In this document: in pieces, positions 33,024 through 41,898 of the stretch
Layout of the letters: the number at the start of each line of letters is the position of its first letter
Numbering within the stretch: position 1 is the first letter of the stretch
Notes under the pieces: model-generated
Told to the model about the DNA's origin: nothing
Databases searched by the model: none
What the model saw: the letters and a program-made list of their open reading frames with translations, nothing else
Assembly (NCBI GenBank): GCA_964424355.1
Contig: CAYRIO010000019.1
Span: 1-64,000 of the forward strand
Length of the DNA: 64,000 bases
Origin: CAZEHS01 sp964424355
GTDB lineage: Bacteria > Bacillota > Clostridia > Peptostreptococcales > Acidaminobacteraceae
Direction: 5' to 3'
Translations under genes and position numbers: made by a program

Positions 33024-33054
33024 AATCCTCTATGATTCATAAAGGATTTTTTTG
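33022..33054 (+). terminator. Intrinsic terminator in the rpoB leader (candidate attenuator)
   Basis: AAAATCCT (33022-33029) pairs with AGGATTTT (33043-33050), with TATGA/TCATA stacked inside (33031-33041), then TTTG. It lies downstream of the rpoBC promoter and about 95 bp before rpoB. A flanking 9 bp helix, AAATCAGAG (32999-33007) with CTCTGATTT (33061-33069), could enclose it. Confidence 0.72.
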
Positions 33055-33146
33055 TGTTTCCTCTGATTTCGAGGCCTTCCTTTTCGTCAATTGAAGGGTG
33101 ACGCGTGAGCGCTGTCCTTTTGAATAAAACAAGGGGTGATTGATGC

Positions 33147-36100
33147 ATGCCACGACCGATTGAACTGGGCAAAGTGACACGCATGAGCTTCTCGCGTATC
33201 GAAGAACTCATCGAAAAGCCTAATCTGATTGAAGTCCAAAAGAAATCCTACAGATGGTTTCTTGAGGAAGGGCTCATGGAAGCGTTCCAGGACATTTCGC
33301 CGATTCAGGATTACACCGGCAATCTGATTCTGGAGTTCATTGACTATGAACTTGAAAAAACGCCGAAGTATGAAGTCGAAGAGTGTAAAGAACGCGATGT
33401 GACTTATGCTGTTCCGCTCCGCGTACAGGTGCGTTTCATCAATAAAGAAACGGGCGAGATTAAGGAACAGAAAGTTTTTATGGGTGATTTCCCGCTCATG
33501 ACCGACAAGGGGACTTTTATCATCAATGGTGCTGAACGTGTCATCGTCAGCCAATTGGTTCGATCTCCCGGGCCTTATTATGATGCACAGCTGGACAAGG
33601 TTGGTAACCGACTTTTTTCCACTACTGTGATTCCTAACCGTGGAGCATGGCTGGAGTATGAAACCGACTCCAATGACATTGTATCTGTGCGGATTGACCG
33701 TACCCGGAAGTTGCCGGTTACTGTGCTGGTCCGTGCTTTGGGGTATGGGTCGGATGTTGAGATCATCAATCTTTTTGGAGAAGATGAACGTCTCCTGAAG
33801 AGCCTTGACAAAGATAATTCCAAGACAATCGAAGAAGGGCTTCTCGAGATTTATAAGAAGCTGCGGCCAGGCGAGCCTCCCACTGTGGATAGTGCAAGCA
33901 GCCTCCTGAATTCGTTGTTCTTTGACCAGAAACGCTATGATCTGGCAAAGGTTGGCCGTTACAAGTTCAACAAAAAGTTGTGTTTGTCAAACCGAATTGA
34001 AGGAAGCGTTGCTGCCGAGAATATCATTCATCCTGAAACTGGTGAAATCCTGGCAGAAGAAGGCTGTAAGATTGATCGGGTCTTAGCGCGGGCTATTGAT
34101 GATTCAGGAATCAAAGCGGTTCATGTCATTGGATCGGACGAGAAACCTGTAAAAGTCATCAGCAATCACTTTGTACGCTTGGAAGCATTTGTACCTGCGG
34201 CAGTAGCGGAGCATTTTGCGCTAACGGACAAGCTGTACTACCCAGTCCTCAAAGAAATCGTGGATGCCGGCGGCAGTGATGACGTGCTGATTAAAACAAT
34301 CAAAGAACGTATGCGTGACTTGAGTCCACGGAATATCATCGTGGATGACGTGATCGCATCCATCAGTTATATCCTGAACCTAGCCCATGGCATCGGCGAA
34401 ATTGATGACATCGACCATTTGGGAAATCGCCGGATCCGTTCTGTCGGCGAACTGTTGCAGAACCAATTCCGGATTGGTCTTTCCAGGATGGAACGGGTTG
34501 TACGGGAACGAATGACAATCCAGGATATGGATTCCATCACCCCCCAGGCACTGATTAACATCCGCCCGGTTGCGGCAGCGATTAAAGAATTCTTCGGAAG
34601 TTCACAGCTGTCACAATTTATGGATCAGACAAATCCACTGGCGGAATTGACCCATAAACGGCGTCTTTCTGCTCTGGGGCCTGGTGGTCTTTCGCGGGAA
34701 CGGGCTGGATTTGAAGTCCGGGACGTACATCATTCCCATTACGGAAGGATGTGCCCAATCGAGACGCCGGAGGGACCAAACATCGGTCTTATCGGATCAT
34801 TGAGTACCTATGCCCGGATTAACGAGTATGGTTTTATTGAATCACCGTATCGCTGGATTGATAAGAAAACTGGGCATGTCACACGGAATGTTGAGTTCCT
34901 GACTGCGGACCTGGAGGAAAAAGTCATCATCACGACTGCGAATGAGCCGTTAACGGATGATAACCGATTCGTCAATGCCCGTATCATCGGACGTCGCCGT
35001 GCTGATATTGCAGAGTTTCCAGCTAGCGAAATTGATTATATGGAAGTTTCTGCGCAACAAATGGTTTCCGTCGCAACCGCAATGATTCCATTTCTTGAGA
35101 ATGATGATGCTAACCGGGCGTTGATGGGATCCAACATGCAGCGACAGGCAGTTCCTCTCGTTCGGGCTCAAGCGCCGATTATCGGCACAGGGATGGAGCA
35201 TAAGGCGGCGAAAGATTCTGGCGCAGTCATCTTGGCAGAACACGATGGTGTTGTAGAGTATGTGTCGGCGGATGAAATCGTCATCAAACGGGATGACTAT
35301 GGCAAAGACCGATACAAGCTTTTGAAATTCAAACGTTCCAACCAGGGAACCTGCATCAACCAACGTCCTTTGGTTACCAAAGGCGAGCGGGTAAAAGCAG
35401 AGGATATAATCGCTGACGGCCCCTCGACAGATCAGGGTGAAATCGCTCTGGGTACCAACTTGCTGGTTGCTTTCATGACCTGGGAAGGATACAACTTTGA
35501 GGATGCCATCCTGCTCAGCGAAGAGCTGGTCATAGAAGACAGACTTTCCTCAATCCATATTGAAGAGTACGAATCAGAAGCCCGAGACACCAAGCTGGGC
35601 CCTGAAGAAATCACCCGGGATATTCCCAACGTGGGTGACGACGCCCTTCGGAACCTCGATGAGCGCGGCATCATCCGGATCGGTGCGGAAGTAAATTCCG
35701 GCGATATCCTGGTTGGCAAAGTGACGCCTAAAGGCGAAACTGAACTGACTGCAGAAGAACGGTTGCTGCGTGCGATCTTTGGAGAGAAAGCCCGTGAAGT
35801 TCGGGATACTTCCCTTCGAGTTCCCCACGGAGAATCCGGCATTGTCGTGGATGTGAAGGTCTTCACCCGTGAGAACGGGGACGAATTGCCACCTGGTGTA
35901 AACGTATTGGTGCGCGCATATGTCGCCAAAAAGCGGAAAATCAGCGTGGGTGATAAAATGGCCGGACGCCACGGTAACAAAGGGGTTATCTCCCGGATCA
36001 TGGCACTTGAAGAAATGCCTTTCCTGGATGATGGAACACCGGTACAGATTGTTCTCAACCCGCTGGGCGTACCTTCCCGTATGAACATTGGACAGGTTCT

Positions 36101-36815
36101 TGAAGTTCACTTAGGGATTGCAGCCAAGAAGTTCGGTTGGAAAGTGGCAACACCGGTATTCGACGGTGCAAAAGAACCCCATATCCGGGAGCTTCTTGTT
36201 GAGGCTGGATACGAAGCGGACGGCAAACTCATGGTCCGTGACGGACGCAGCGGAGATCCCTTCGATCAGCGTGTCACAGTTGGTTACATGTACATGTTGA
36301 AACTGCATCACCTTGTTGATGACAAGATTCATGCTCGGAGTACAGGTCCTTACTCTCTCGTAACACAGCAGCCCCTGGGCGGTAAAGCGCAGTTCGGCGG
36401 TCAGCGATTCGGAGAGATGGAGGTATGGGCACTGGAAGCCTACGGCGCCGCTCATACCCTGCAGGAAATCCTAACGGTGAAATCCGATGACGTGGTTGGC
36501 CGTGTTAAGGCCTACGAGGCCATTGTTAAAGGGGAAAACATTCCTGAACCTGGCATTCCTGAATCTTTCAAGGTTCTGATCAAAGAGCTCCAGGCACTGG
36601 CGCTGGATGTGAAGGTCCTTAAAGACGACGAGGGCGAGATTGAAATCCGGGAAGAACTGGATGATATCGGTGAAGTGGATTCCATCATGGATATCGATGG
36701 CGATTTAGGCCTCGCTGTACAGAATACCCAGACTGAGGAATTGGAACGGGAATTCGTATTTGAAGAGGAAGAGGAAGAAGAGGTCTTCGAAGAAGATTTC
36801 GAATTGGAAGAGTAG
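33147..36815 (+). CDS. rpoB: RNA polymerase subunit beta
   Basis: 1222 residues, catalytic beta subunit. The rifampicin region (SSQLSQFMDQTNPLAELTHK, about residues 486-505) is intact, with D493, H503 and S508 matching E. coli D516, H526 and S531, so no common rifampicin-resistance change is seen. C-terminal signatures GGKAQFGGQRFGEMEVWALE are present, and the tail is very acidic. ATG 33147 follows AAGGGGTGAT. Transcribed from its own promoter through a leader that contains a terminator; rpoC follows after 42 nt. Confidence 0.97.
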   Translation: MPRPIELGKVTRMSFSRIEELIEKPNLIEVQKKSYRWFLEEGLMEAFQDISPIQDYTGNLILEFIDYELEKTPKYEVEECKERDVTYAVPLRVQVRFINKETGEIKEQKVFMGDFPLMTDKGTFIINGAERVIVSQLVRSPGPYYDAQLDKVGNRLFSTTVIPNRGAWLEYETDSNDIVSVRIDRTRKLPVTVLVRALGYGSDVEIINLFGEDERLLKSLDKDNSKTIEEGLLEIYKKLRPGEPPTVDSASSLLNSLFFDQKRYDLAKVGRYKFNKKLCLSNRIEGSVAAENIIHPETGEILAEEGCKIDRVLARAIDDSGIKAVHVIGSDEKPVKVISNHFVRLEAFVPAAVAEHFALTDKLYYPVLKEIVDAGGSDDVLIKTIKERMRDLSPRNIIVDDVIASISYILNLAHGIGEIDDIDHLGNRRIRSVGELLQNQFRIGLSRMERVVRERMTIQDMDSITPQALINIRPVAAAIKEFFGSSQLSQFMDQTNPLAELTHKRRLSALGPGGLSRERAGFEVRDVHHSHYGRMCPIETPEGPNIGLIGSLSTYARINEYGFIESPYRWIDKKTGHVTRNVEFLTADLEEKVIITTANEPLTDDNRFVNARIIGRRRADIAEFPASEIDYMEVSAQQMVSVATAMIPFLENDDANRALMGSNMQRQAVPLVRAQAPIIGTGMEHKAAKDSGAVILAEHDGVVEYVSADEIVIKRDDYGKDRYKLLKFKRSNQGTCINQRPLVTKGERVKAEDIIADGPSTDQGEIALGTNLLVAFMTWEGYNFEDAILLSEELVIEDRLSSIHIEEYESEARDTKLGPEEITRDIPNVGDDALRNLDERGIIRIGAEVNSGDILVGKVTPKGETELTAEERLLRAIFGEKAREVRDTSLRVPHGESGIVVDVKVFTRENGDELPPGVNVLVRAYVAKKRKISVGDKMAGRHGNKGVISRIMALEEMPFLDDGTPVQIVLNPLGVPSRMNIGQVLEVHLGIAAKKFGWKVATPVFDGAKEPHIRELLVEAGYEADGKLMVRDGRSGDPFDQRVTVGYMYMLKLHHLVDDKIHARSTGPYSLVTQQPLGGKAQFGGQRFGEMEVWALEAYGAAHTLQEILTVKSDDVVGRVKAYEAIVKGENIPEPGIPESFKVLIKELQALALDVKVLKDDEGEIEIREELDDIGEVDSIMDIDGDLGLAVQNTQTEELEREFVFEEEEEEEVFEEDFELEE

Positions 36816-36857
36816 ATGCTGGCAGAACAGATTTCAGTGTGAAAGGAGAGCAACTCC

Positions 36858-39800
36858 TTGATTGAATTCAATAACTTTGATTCCATACGGATTGGCCTGG
36901 CATCGCCGGCCAAAATCCTGCAGTGGTCCAAGGGTGAAGTAAAGAAGCCTGAGACCATCAACTATAGAACCCTCAAACCAGAAAAAGAAGGTCTTTTCTG
37001 CGAAAAGATCTTCGGGCCGACAAAGGACTGGGAATGTCATTGCGGCAAGTATAAGCGTGTCCGCTATAAGGGCATCATTTGTGACCGTTGCGGCGTTGAA
37101 GTAACCAAGGCAAAGGTACGTCGGGAGCGCATGGGACACATCAGCCTTGCGGCCCCGGTGTCCCACATCTGGTACTTTAAAGGAATCCCTTCTAAAATGG
37201 GGATACTACTGGACATGAGCCCGCGCTCCCTCGAGAAGGTGCTGTATTTCGCATCTTATATCGTAACGGATCCAGGGAAAACCTCTTTGGCATACAAACA
37301 ACTGCTTTCCGAAAAAGAGTACGCTGAACACCGCGAAAAATTCGGAAATCAGTTCAAGGCAGCCATGGGTGCAGAAGCGGTTAAAGAAATCCTCAGAAAG
37401 ATCGATTTGGAGCAGCTTTCCCGAGAACTTCGCTCCAAGCTGAAAGAAAATACAGGCCAGAAAAAAGTCCGCACGATTCGCCGCCTTGAAGTGGCGGAAG
37501 CATTCATCAAATCGGGAAACATGCCCGAGTGGATGATTCTGGATGTGGTCCCGGTAATTCCGCCGGATCTGCGACCGATGGTTCAACTGGATGGCGGCCG
37601 TTTTGCCACCTCGGACCTCAACGACCTGTACCGACGTGTGATCAATCGGAACAACCGATTGTCCAGACTCTTGCAGCTGGGCGCGCCGGACATCATTGTC
37701 CGGAACGAGAAACGGATGCTGCAGGAAGCTGTAGATGCGTTGATCGACAACGGCAGACGTGGTCGTCCGGTCACCGGTCCTGGAAACCGGCCCCTGAAAT
37801 CCCTTTCAGATATGCTGAAAGGAAAACAGGGTCGTTTCCGTCAGAACTTGCTGGGTAAACGGGTTGACTATTCCGGTCGTTCGGTAATCGTTGTTGGACC
37901 GGATCTGAAGTTCTATCAATGTGGTCTTCCGAAAAAGATGGCATTAGAGCTGTTCAAACCCTTTATCATGAAGCGGCTTGTTAAAGAAGGCCTGGTCCAT
38001 AACATCAAGAGTGCTAAACGGATGGTTGAGCGGGCGAAATCAGAAATATGGGATATCGTCGAAGATGTCATTAAGGACCATCCCGTACTCCTGAACCGTG
38101 CTCCAACCCTTCACCGATTGGGGATTCAAGCCTTTGAGCCCGTGCTGGTCGATGGGAAAGCTATCAAGCTGCACCCCTTGGTCTGTACCGCTTACAACGC
38201 CGACTTCGACGGTGACCAGATGGCAGTGCACGTGCCGCTGTCTGTAGAAGCACAAGCTGAAGCCCGATTCCTGATGCTTTCCGTAAACAACATCCTTGCA
38301 CCAAAGGATGGGAAACCCATCACGACCCCCACCCAGGATATGGTTCTTGGCAGTTATTACCTGACCATAGAAGAAGCAGGGGTTAAAGGTGAGGGCAGCG
38401 TATACTCCAACTTTAATGAAATGATGATGGCTTATCTGACGAAAACCGTGAATCTTCATGCCCGTGTAAAAGTGCGTATGAAGAAGAACAAGAAAGATAA
38501 GGGCCGATTGGTCGAAAGCACCGTAGGCCGGTTCATCTTCAACGAGAATATCCCTCAGGACCTTGGATTTGTGGATCGCACAAAGGATCCTGACGGCCTT
38601 GAGATCGACTTCCTCTGCACGAAGAAGAACCTTGAAAAGATCATCGAGAAATGCTTCATCACTCACGGCAACACCATCACCGCAGAGATCCTGGACATCA
38701 TCAAAGAGATGGGATTCCACTATTCAACGCAGGGAGCTGTCACCATCAGCGTATCTGATATGAATATTCCCCCTGAAAAAGCTGAGTTGATCGAAGAATC
38801 CCATAAAGCGGTTGCCAAATATGAAAAAGCGTTCCGACGGGGTTTGATTTCGGATGAAGAGCGCTACGAGAAAGTCATTCAAACATGGACAAAGACCACT
38901 GAAGATGTTACAGAGGCGCTGATGAGCCATTTGGGTGATTTGAATAACGTATTCATCATGGCTCATTCCGGTGCGCGGGGATCAAAGAATCAGATCCGTC
39001 AGCTGGCCGGCATGCGGGGACTCATGGCCAACGCCTTGGGTAAGACCGTAGAGATCCCCATCACTTCGAACTTCCGGGAAGGGCTTTCTGTCCTGGAGTA
39101 CTTCATCTCCACCACCGGTGCACGGAAAGGTCTTGCCGATACAGCGCTTCGTACTGCCGACTCCGGATATCTGACACGACGTCTCGTCGATGTGAGCCAG
39201 GATGTCATTGTCAGAGAGCTGGACTGCGGTACTGACAAGGGGATTGAGGTTAAGGCGTTCAAAGACGGCAATGAAGTCATTGAAGGCTTGAAGGATCGTA
39301 TCAAAGGCCGTTATCCGGCAGTGGATGTCCTTCATCCCGAAACCGGTGAAGTGGTGGCATCGATCCACGATCTCATTACGGACAAAATTGCGGACCGCAT
39401 CGTCGATGCAGGGATTGAAAAAGTCCTGATCCGATCAGTGCTGGGCTGTACAATGGATTATGGTGTCTGTGGGAAGTGCTACGGCATCAACCTGGCAACC
39501 GGTAAATCGGTCAATGTGGGTGAAGCGGTCGGAATCATCGCTGCTCAGTCTATCGGAGAACCGGGAACCCAGCTGACCATGCGTACGTTCCACACCGGTG
39601 GTGTTGCCGGTGCGGATATCACCCAAGGTCTCCCCCGTGTCGAGGAACTTTTCGAGGCGCGGAAACCGAAAGGACTTGCTGTCATCGCTGAAATCAGCGG
39701 CAAGGTGTCCTTTAAAGAATCCAAGAAGAAAAAGGAAGCCATCATCACATCTGACACGGGAGAAACCTACAGCGCGCAGATCGTATTCGGCTCCCGACTG

Positions 39801-40379
39801 AAAGTATACGAAGGTGATTTTGTAGAAGCAGGGGATCTGATCACAGAAGGTTCCATCAATCCGCATGACATCCTTCGAATCGTTGGTGTGCGTGGTGTTC
39901 AGGACTATATTGTGAAAGAGGTCCAGCGCGTATACCGCATGCAGGGTGTTGATATCAATGACAAGCACATCGAGATCATCATCCGGCAGATGCTGGGCAG
40001 AGTAAGGATTGAGGAATCCGGCGATGCCGAATTCCTGCCAGGCAGCTTGGTCAGCTACCGTGAGTTCACCCGGGAAAATGAACGGGCACTTGCGGAGGAC
40101 GGCAAACCAGCTACCGGCGAACGCGCTCTACTGGGAATCACGAAGGCCTCCTTGGCAACCGATTCCTTCCTGTCGGCGGCATCGTTCCAGGAAACAACCC
40201 GAGTTCTGACTGATGCTGCCATCAAAGGCAAGGAAGACCGCCTGGTAGGCCTCAAAGAGAATGTAATTATCGGGAAGCTGATCCCAGCAGGCACAGGAAT
40301 GCGGAAATATAAAGATATCGCCATTGAAGTGGGCGATGAAAACCTGTCCGGAGATTATCTCGACGACGATATTCTGTAA
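36858..40379 (+). CDS. rpoC: RNA polymerase subunit beta'
   Basis: 1173 residues. The catalytic magnesium loop NADFDGDQM is at residues 447-455. An N-terminal zinc ribbon (CHCGKYKRVRYKGIICDRCG, about 57-76) and a second zinc site (CTMDYGVCGKCYG) are intact; the trigger-loop region GEPGTQLTMRTFHTGG is present. Start is TTG at 36858, 9 nt after GAAAGGAG, giving MIEFNNFDSIRIGLASP. Cotranscribed with rpoB. Confidence 0.97.
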   Translation: MIEFNNFDSIRIGLASPAKILQWSKGEVKKPETINYRTLKPEKEGLFCEKIFGPTKDWECHCGKYKRVRYKGIICDRCGVEVTKAKVRRERMGHISLAAPVSHIWYFKGIPSKMGILLDMSPRSLEKVLYFASYIVTDPGKTSLAYKQLLSEKEYAEHREKFGNQFKAAMGAEAVKEILRKIDLEQLSRELRSKLKENTGQKKVRTIRRLEVAEAFIKSGNMPEWMILDVVPVIPPDLRPMVQLDGGRFATSDLNDLYRRVINRNNRLSRLLQLGAPDIIVRNEKRMLQEAVDALIDNGRRGRPVTGPGNRPLKSLSDMLKGKQGRFRQNLLGKRVDYSGRSVIVVGPDLKFYQCGLPKKMALELFKPFIMKRLVKEGLVHNIKSAKRMVERAKSEIWDIVEDVIKDHPVLLNRAPTLHRLGIQAFEPVLVDGKAIKLHPLVCTAYNADFDGDQMAVHVPLSVEAQAEARFLMLSVNNILAPKDGKPITTPTQDMVLGSYYLTIEEAGVKGEGSVYSNFNEMMMAYLTKTVNLHARVKVRMKKNKKDKGRLVESTVGRFIFNENIPQDLGFVDRTKDPDGLEIDFLCTKKNLEKIIEKCFITHGNTITAEILDIIKEMGFHYSTQGAVTISVSDMNIPPEKAELIEESHKAVAKYEKAFRRGLISDEERYEKVIQTWTKTTEDVTEALMSHLGDLNNVFIMAHSGARGSKNQIRQLAGMRGLMANALGKTVEIPITSNFREGLSVLEYFISTTGARKGLADTALRTADSGYLTRRLVDVSQDVIVRELDCGTDKGIEVKAFKDGNEVIEGLKDRIKGRYPAVDVLHPETGEVVASIHDLITDKIADRIVDAGIEKVLIRSVLGCTMDYGVCGKCYGINLATGKSVNVGEAVGIIAAQSIGEPGTQLTMRTFHTGGVAGADITQGLPRVEELFEARKPKGLAVIAEISGKVSFKESKKKKEAIITSDTGETYSAQIVFGSRLKVYEGDFVEAGDLITEGSINPHDILRIVGVRGVQDYIVKEVQRVYRMQGVDINDKHIEIIIRQMLGRVRIEESGDAEFLPGSLVSYREFTRENERALAEDGKPATGERALLGITKASLATDSFLSAASFQETTRVLTDAAIKGKEDRLVGLKENVIIGKLIPAGTGMRKYKDIAIEVGDENLSGDYLDDDIL

Positions 40380-40406
40380 TTTCCAGAGGATCTGAGTGAA
40401 ATGCAT

Positions 40407-40432
40407 TCGGAGCCGGTCAGTGCCGGCTTCGA
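40407..40432 (+). terminator. Possible terminator after rpoC
   Basis: TCGGAGCCGG (40407-40416) pairs with CCGGCTTCGA (40423-40432) with one wobble, but no strong U-run follows, so termination may be partial. Confidence 0.5.
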
Positions 40433-40442
40433 ATTCCTCTAG

Positions 40443-40471
40443 TTGACAGGATGTTTGCCAAGTGATAAAAT
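40443..40471 (+). promoter_or_regulatory. Sigma-A promoter of the str operon
   Basis: TTGACA (40443-40448), 17 bp, TAAAAT (40466-40471) with an extended -10 TGA at 40463-40465. Confidence 0.88.
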
Positions 40472-40516
40472 AATCGAGTGTCTTGTAAAGAAATGTCCAG
40501 TTGTGGAGGGGTTTTG

Positions 40517-40765
40517 ATGGGTAGGTTGGAATTAAATGATTCGGACCGACTTAAGATTGGTATAAAACAATCGATAAGAGCCATCAACGAAAATCTTGCC
40601 CGAACAGTGTACATCGCAAAAGATGCGGATGCTGCTCTGACGGAAGAACTGGTCAAATTATCAGAAGCCAAGCAGGTTCCTGTAATTTATGCGGAATCGA
40701 TGAAAGAGCTAGGCAAAGCGTGTCGGATCGATGTTGGTGCTGCGACTGCGGTCGTATTGAAATAG
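40517..40765 (+). CDS. L7Ae/L30e-family K-turn-binding ribosomal protein (YbxF-like)
   Basis: 82 residues. Bacterial L7Ae homologue that binds RNA kink-turns; located between rpoC and rpsL in most Bacillota. Visible core is KIGIKQSIRAINENLARTVYIAKDAD followed by VPVIYAESMKELGKACRIDVGAA (here quoted in parts: KQSIRAINENLA, TVYIAKDAD, LGKACRIDVGAA). ATG 40517 is chosen after GGAGGGGTTTTG; the frame is open upstream to 40478. It is the first gene of the str operon here. Confidence 0.93.
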   Translation: MGRLELNDSDRLKIGIKQSIRAINENLARTVYIAKDADAALTEELVKLSEAKQVPVIYAESMKELGKACRIDVGAATAVVLK

Positions 40766-40806
40766 TAAGCATCCACACAGAAAACTGAGGAAAGGAGGTG
40801 CAACAA

Positions 40807-41226
40807 ATGCCAACTATTAACCAACTCGTAAGAAAAGGCCGTGAGCAGATGACAAAGAAAACAACTGCGCCGGCGCTTCAAAGAAGCTTCAACTCTCTGA
40901 AACGAGTTCCCGTATCCATGTCCTCACCACAAAAGCGAGGCGTGTGTACTTCTGTTAAAACGGTAACGCCGAAAAAGCCGAACTCGGCCCTTCGTAAAGT
41001 AGCAAGGGTTCGATTGACGAACGGTCTTGAAGTCACGGCTTACATCCCAGGTATTGGCCACAACCTGCAGGAACACAGCGTTGTTCTGATTCGCGGCGGA
41101 AGGGTCAAAGACTTACCAGGGGTTCGTTACCATATCGTTCGTGGTGTACTTGATACAGCCGGAACGCAAAAGCGTAACCAATCTCGTTCTAAGTACGGTG
41201 CTAAAAAGCCGAAGAAAAAGGCCTAG
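40807..41226 (+). CDS. rpsL: 30S ribosomal protein S12
   Basis: 139 residues, decoding-centre protein. Signatures are PTINQLVRKGRE, TPKKPNSALRKVARVRL and GHNLQEHSVVLIRGGRVKD. Lys56 in PKKPNSA and Lys101 in RVKDLPG correspond to E. coli K42 and K87, the classic streptomycin-resistance positions, and are unmutated. ATG 40807 follows AAAGGAGGTG; the in-frame GTG at 40798 overlaps that site. Confidence 0.97.
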   Translation: MPTINQLVRKGREQMTKKTTAPALQRSFNSLKRVPVSMSSPQKRGVCTSVKTVTPKKPNSALRKVARVRLTNGLEVTAYIPGIGHNLQEHSVVLIRGGRVKDLPGVRYHIVRGVLDTAGTQKRNQSRSKYGAKKPKKKA

Positions 41227-41245
41227 TATATTCACATTCTCAGCC

Positions 41246-41276
41246 ATAAGCCTCTTCCTTCGGGAAGAGGTCTTAT
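41246..41276 (+). promoter_or_regulatory. Intercistronic hairpin between rpsL and rpsG
   Basis: CCTCTTCC (41251-41258), UUCG-type tetraloop, GGAAGAGG (41263-41270), extended by ATAAG/CTTAT across one bulge. There is no U-run, so it is not a terminator. In E. coli the rpsL-rpsG gap is the S7 repressor site. Confidence 0.5.
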
Positions 41277-41355
41277 ACAGTTAACGCAAGTTACAGGCAC
41301 CGCGGGCGGCATAGGGCCGACCGAGTACCGAGAAACCATTCAGGAGGGAAGAATC

Positions 41356-41826
41356 GTGCCAAGAAAAGGTAGTGTACCCAAGCGTTTAGTGTTGCCAGAT
41401 CCCATTCACGGCAGCAAAGTCGTCACCAAGCTGATCAACAGCATCATGCTGGACGGCAAAAAAGGTGTTGCTCAAGAGATCGTTTACGGCGCTTTTGACA
41501 TCATCAAGGAAAAAACAGGAAAGAACCCACTGGAAGTATTCGACGAAGCAATGAATAACATCATGCCTGTTGTCGAAGTAAAAGCCCGTCGTGTGGGTGG
41601 TTCAAACTACCAGGTACCAGTTGAAGTTCGCGTTGAGCGTCGTCAGACACTGGGAATCCGCTGGTTGGTCACTTACACCCGTAAACGCGGTGAAAAGACC
41701 ATGATGGACAGACTTGCCAAGGAATTGATGGACGCTTCCGCTAACACTGGGACATCCGTCAAGAAAAGAGAAGATACGCATAAGATGGCTGAAGCCAATA
41801 AAGCATTCGCACACTATCGTTTCTAG
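41356..41826 (+). CDS. rpsG: 30S ribosomal protein S7
   Basis: 156 residues, small-subunit head assembly protein. Signatures are KFINSIMLDGKK-like (KLINSIMLDGKKG), MPVVEVKARRVGGSNYQVP and RWLVTYTRKRGEKTM. Start is GTG 41356 after CAGGAGGGAAG. It follows rpsL after an unusually long 129 nt gap that contains a stable hairpin. Confidence 0.97.
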   Translation: MPRKGSVPKRLVLPDPIHGSKVVTKLINSIMLDGKKGVAQEIVYGAFDIIKEKTGKNPLEVFDEAMNNIMPVVEVKARRVGGSNYQVPVEVRVERRQTLGIRWLVTYTRKRGEKTMMDRLAKELMDASANTGTSVKKREDTHKMAEANKAFAHYRF

Positions 41827-41898
41827 GAACATCCTGCGAGGGGACTGTTGCTCCGTCGCAGGTTCGTACGAAGAAATGTCAGGGAAAGGAGGATATTC

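Noticed and set aside
34590..34690. Rifampicin-resistance substitution in rpoB
   Set aside because: D493, H503 and S508 (E. coli D516, H526, S531) are the sensitive residues.
36741..36815. Acidic repeat-like end of rpoB as a tandem repeat
   Set aside because: Glutamate-rich codons (GAA/GAG) produce apparent DNA repetition; acidic beta-subunit tails occur in Bacillota.
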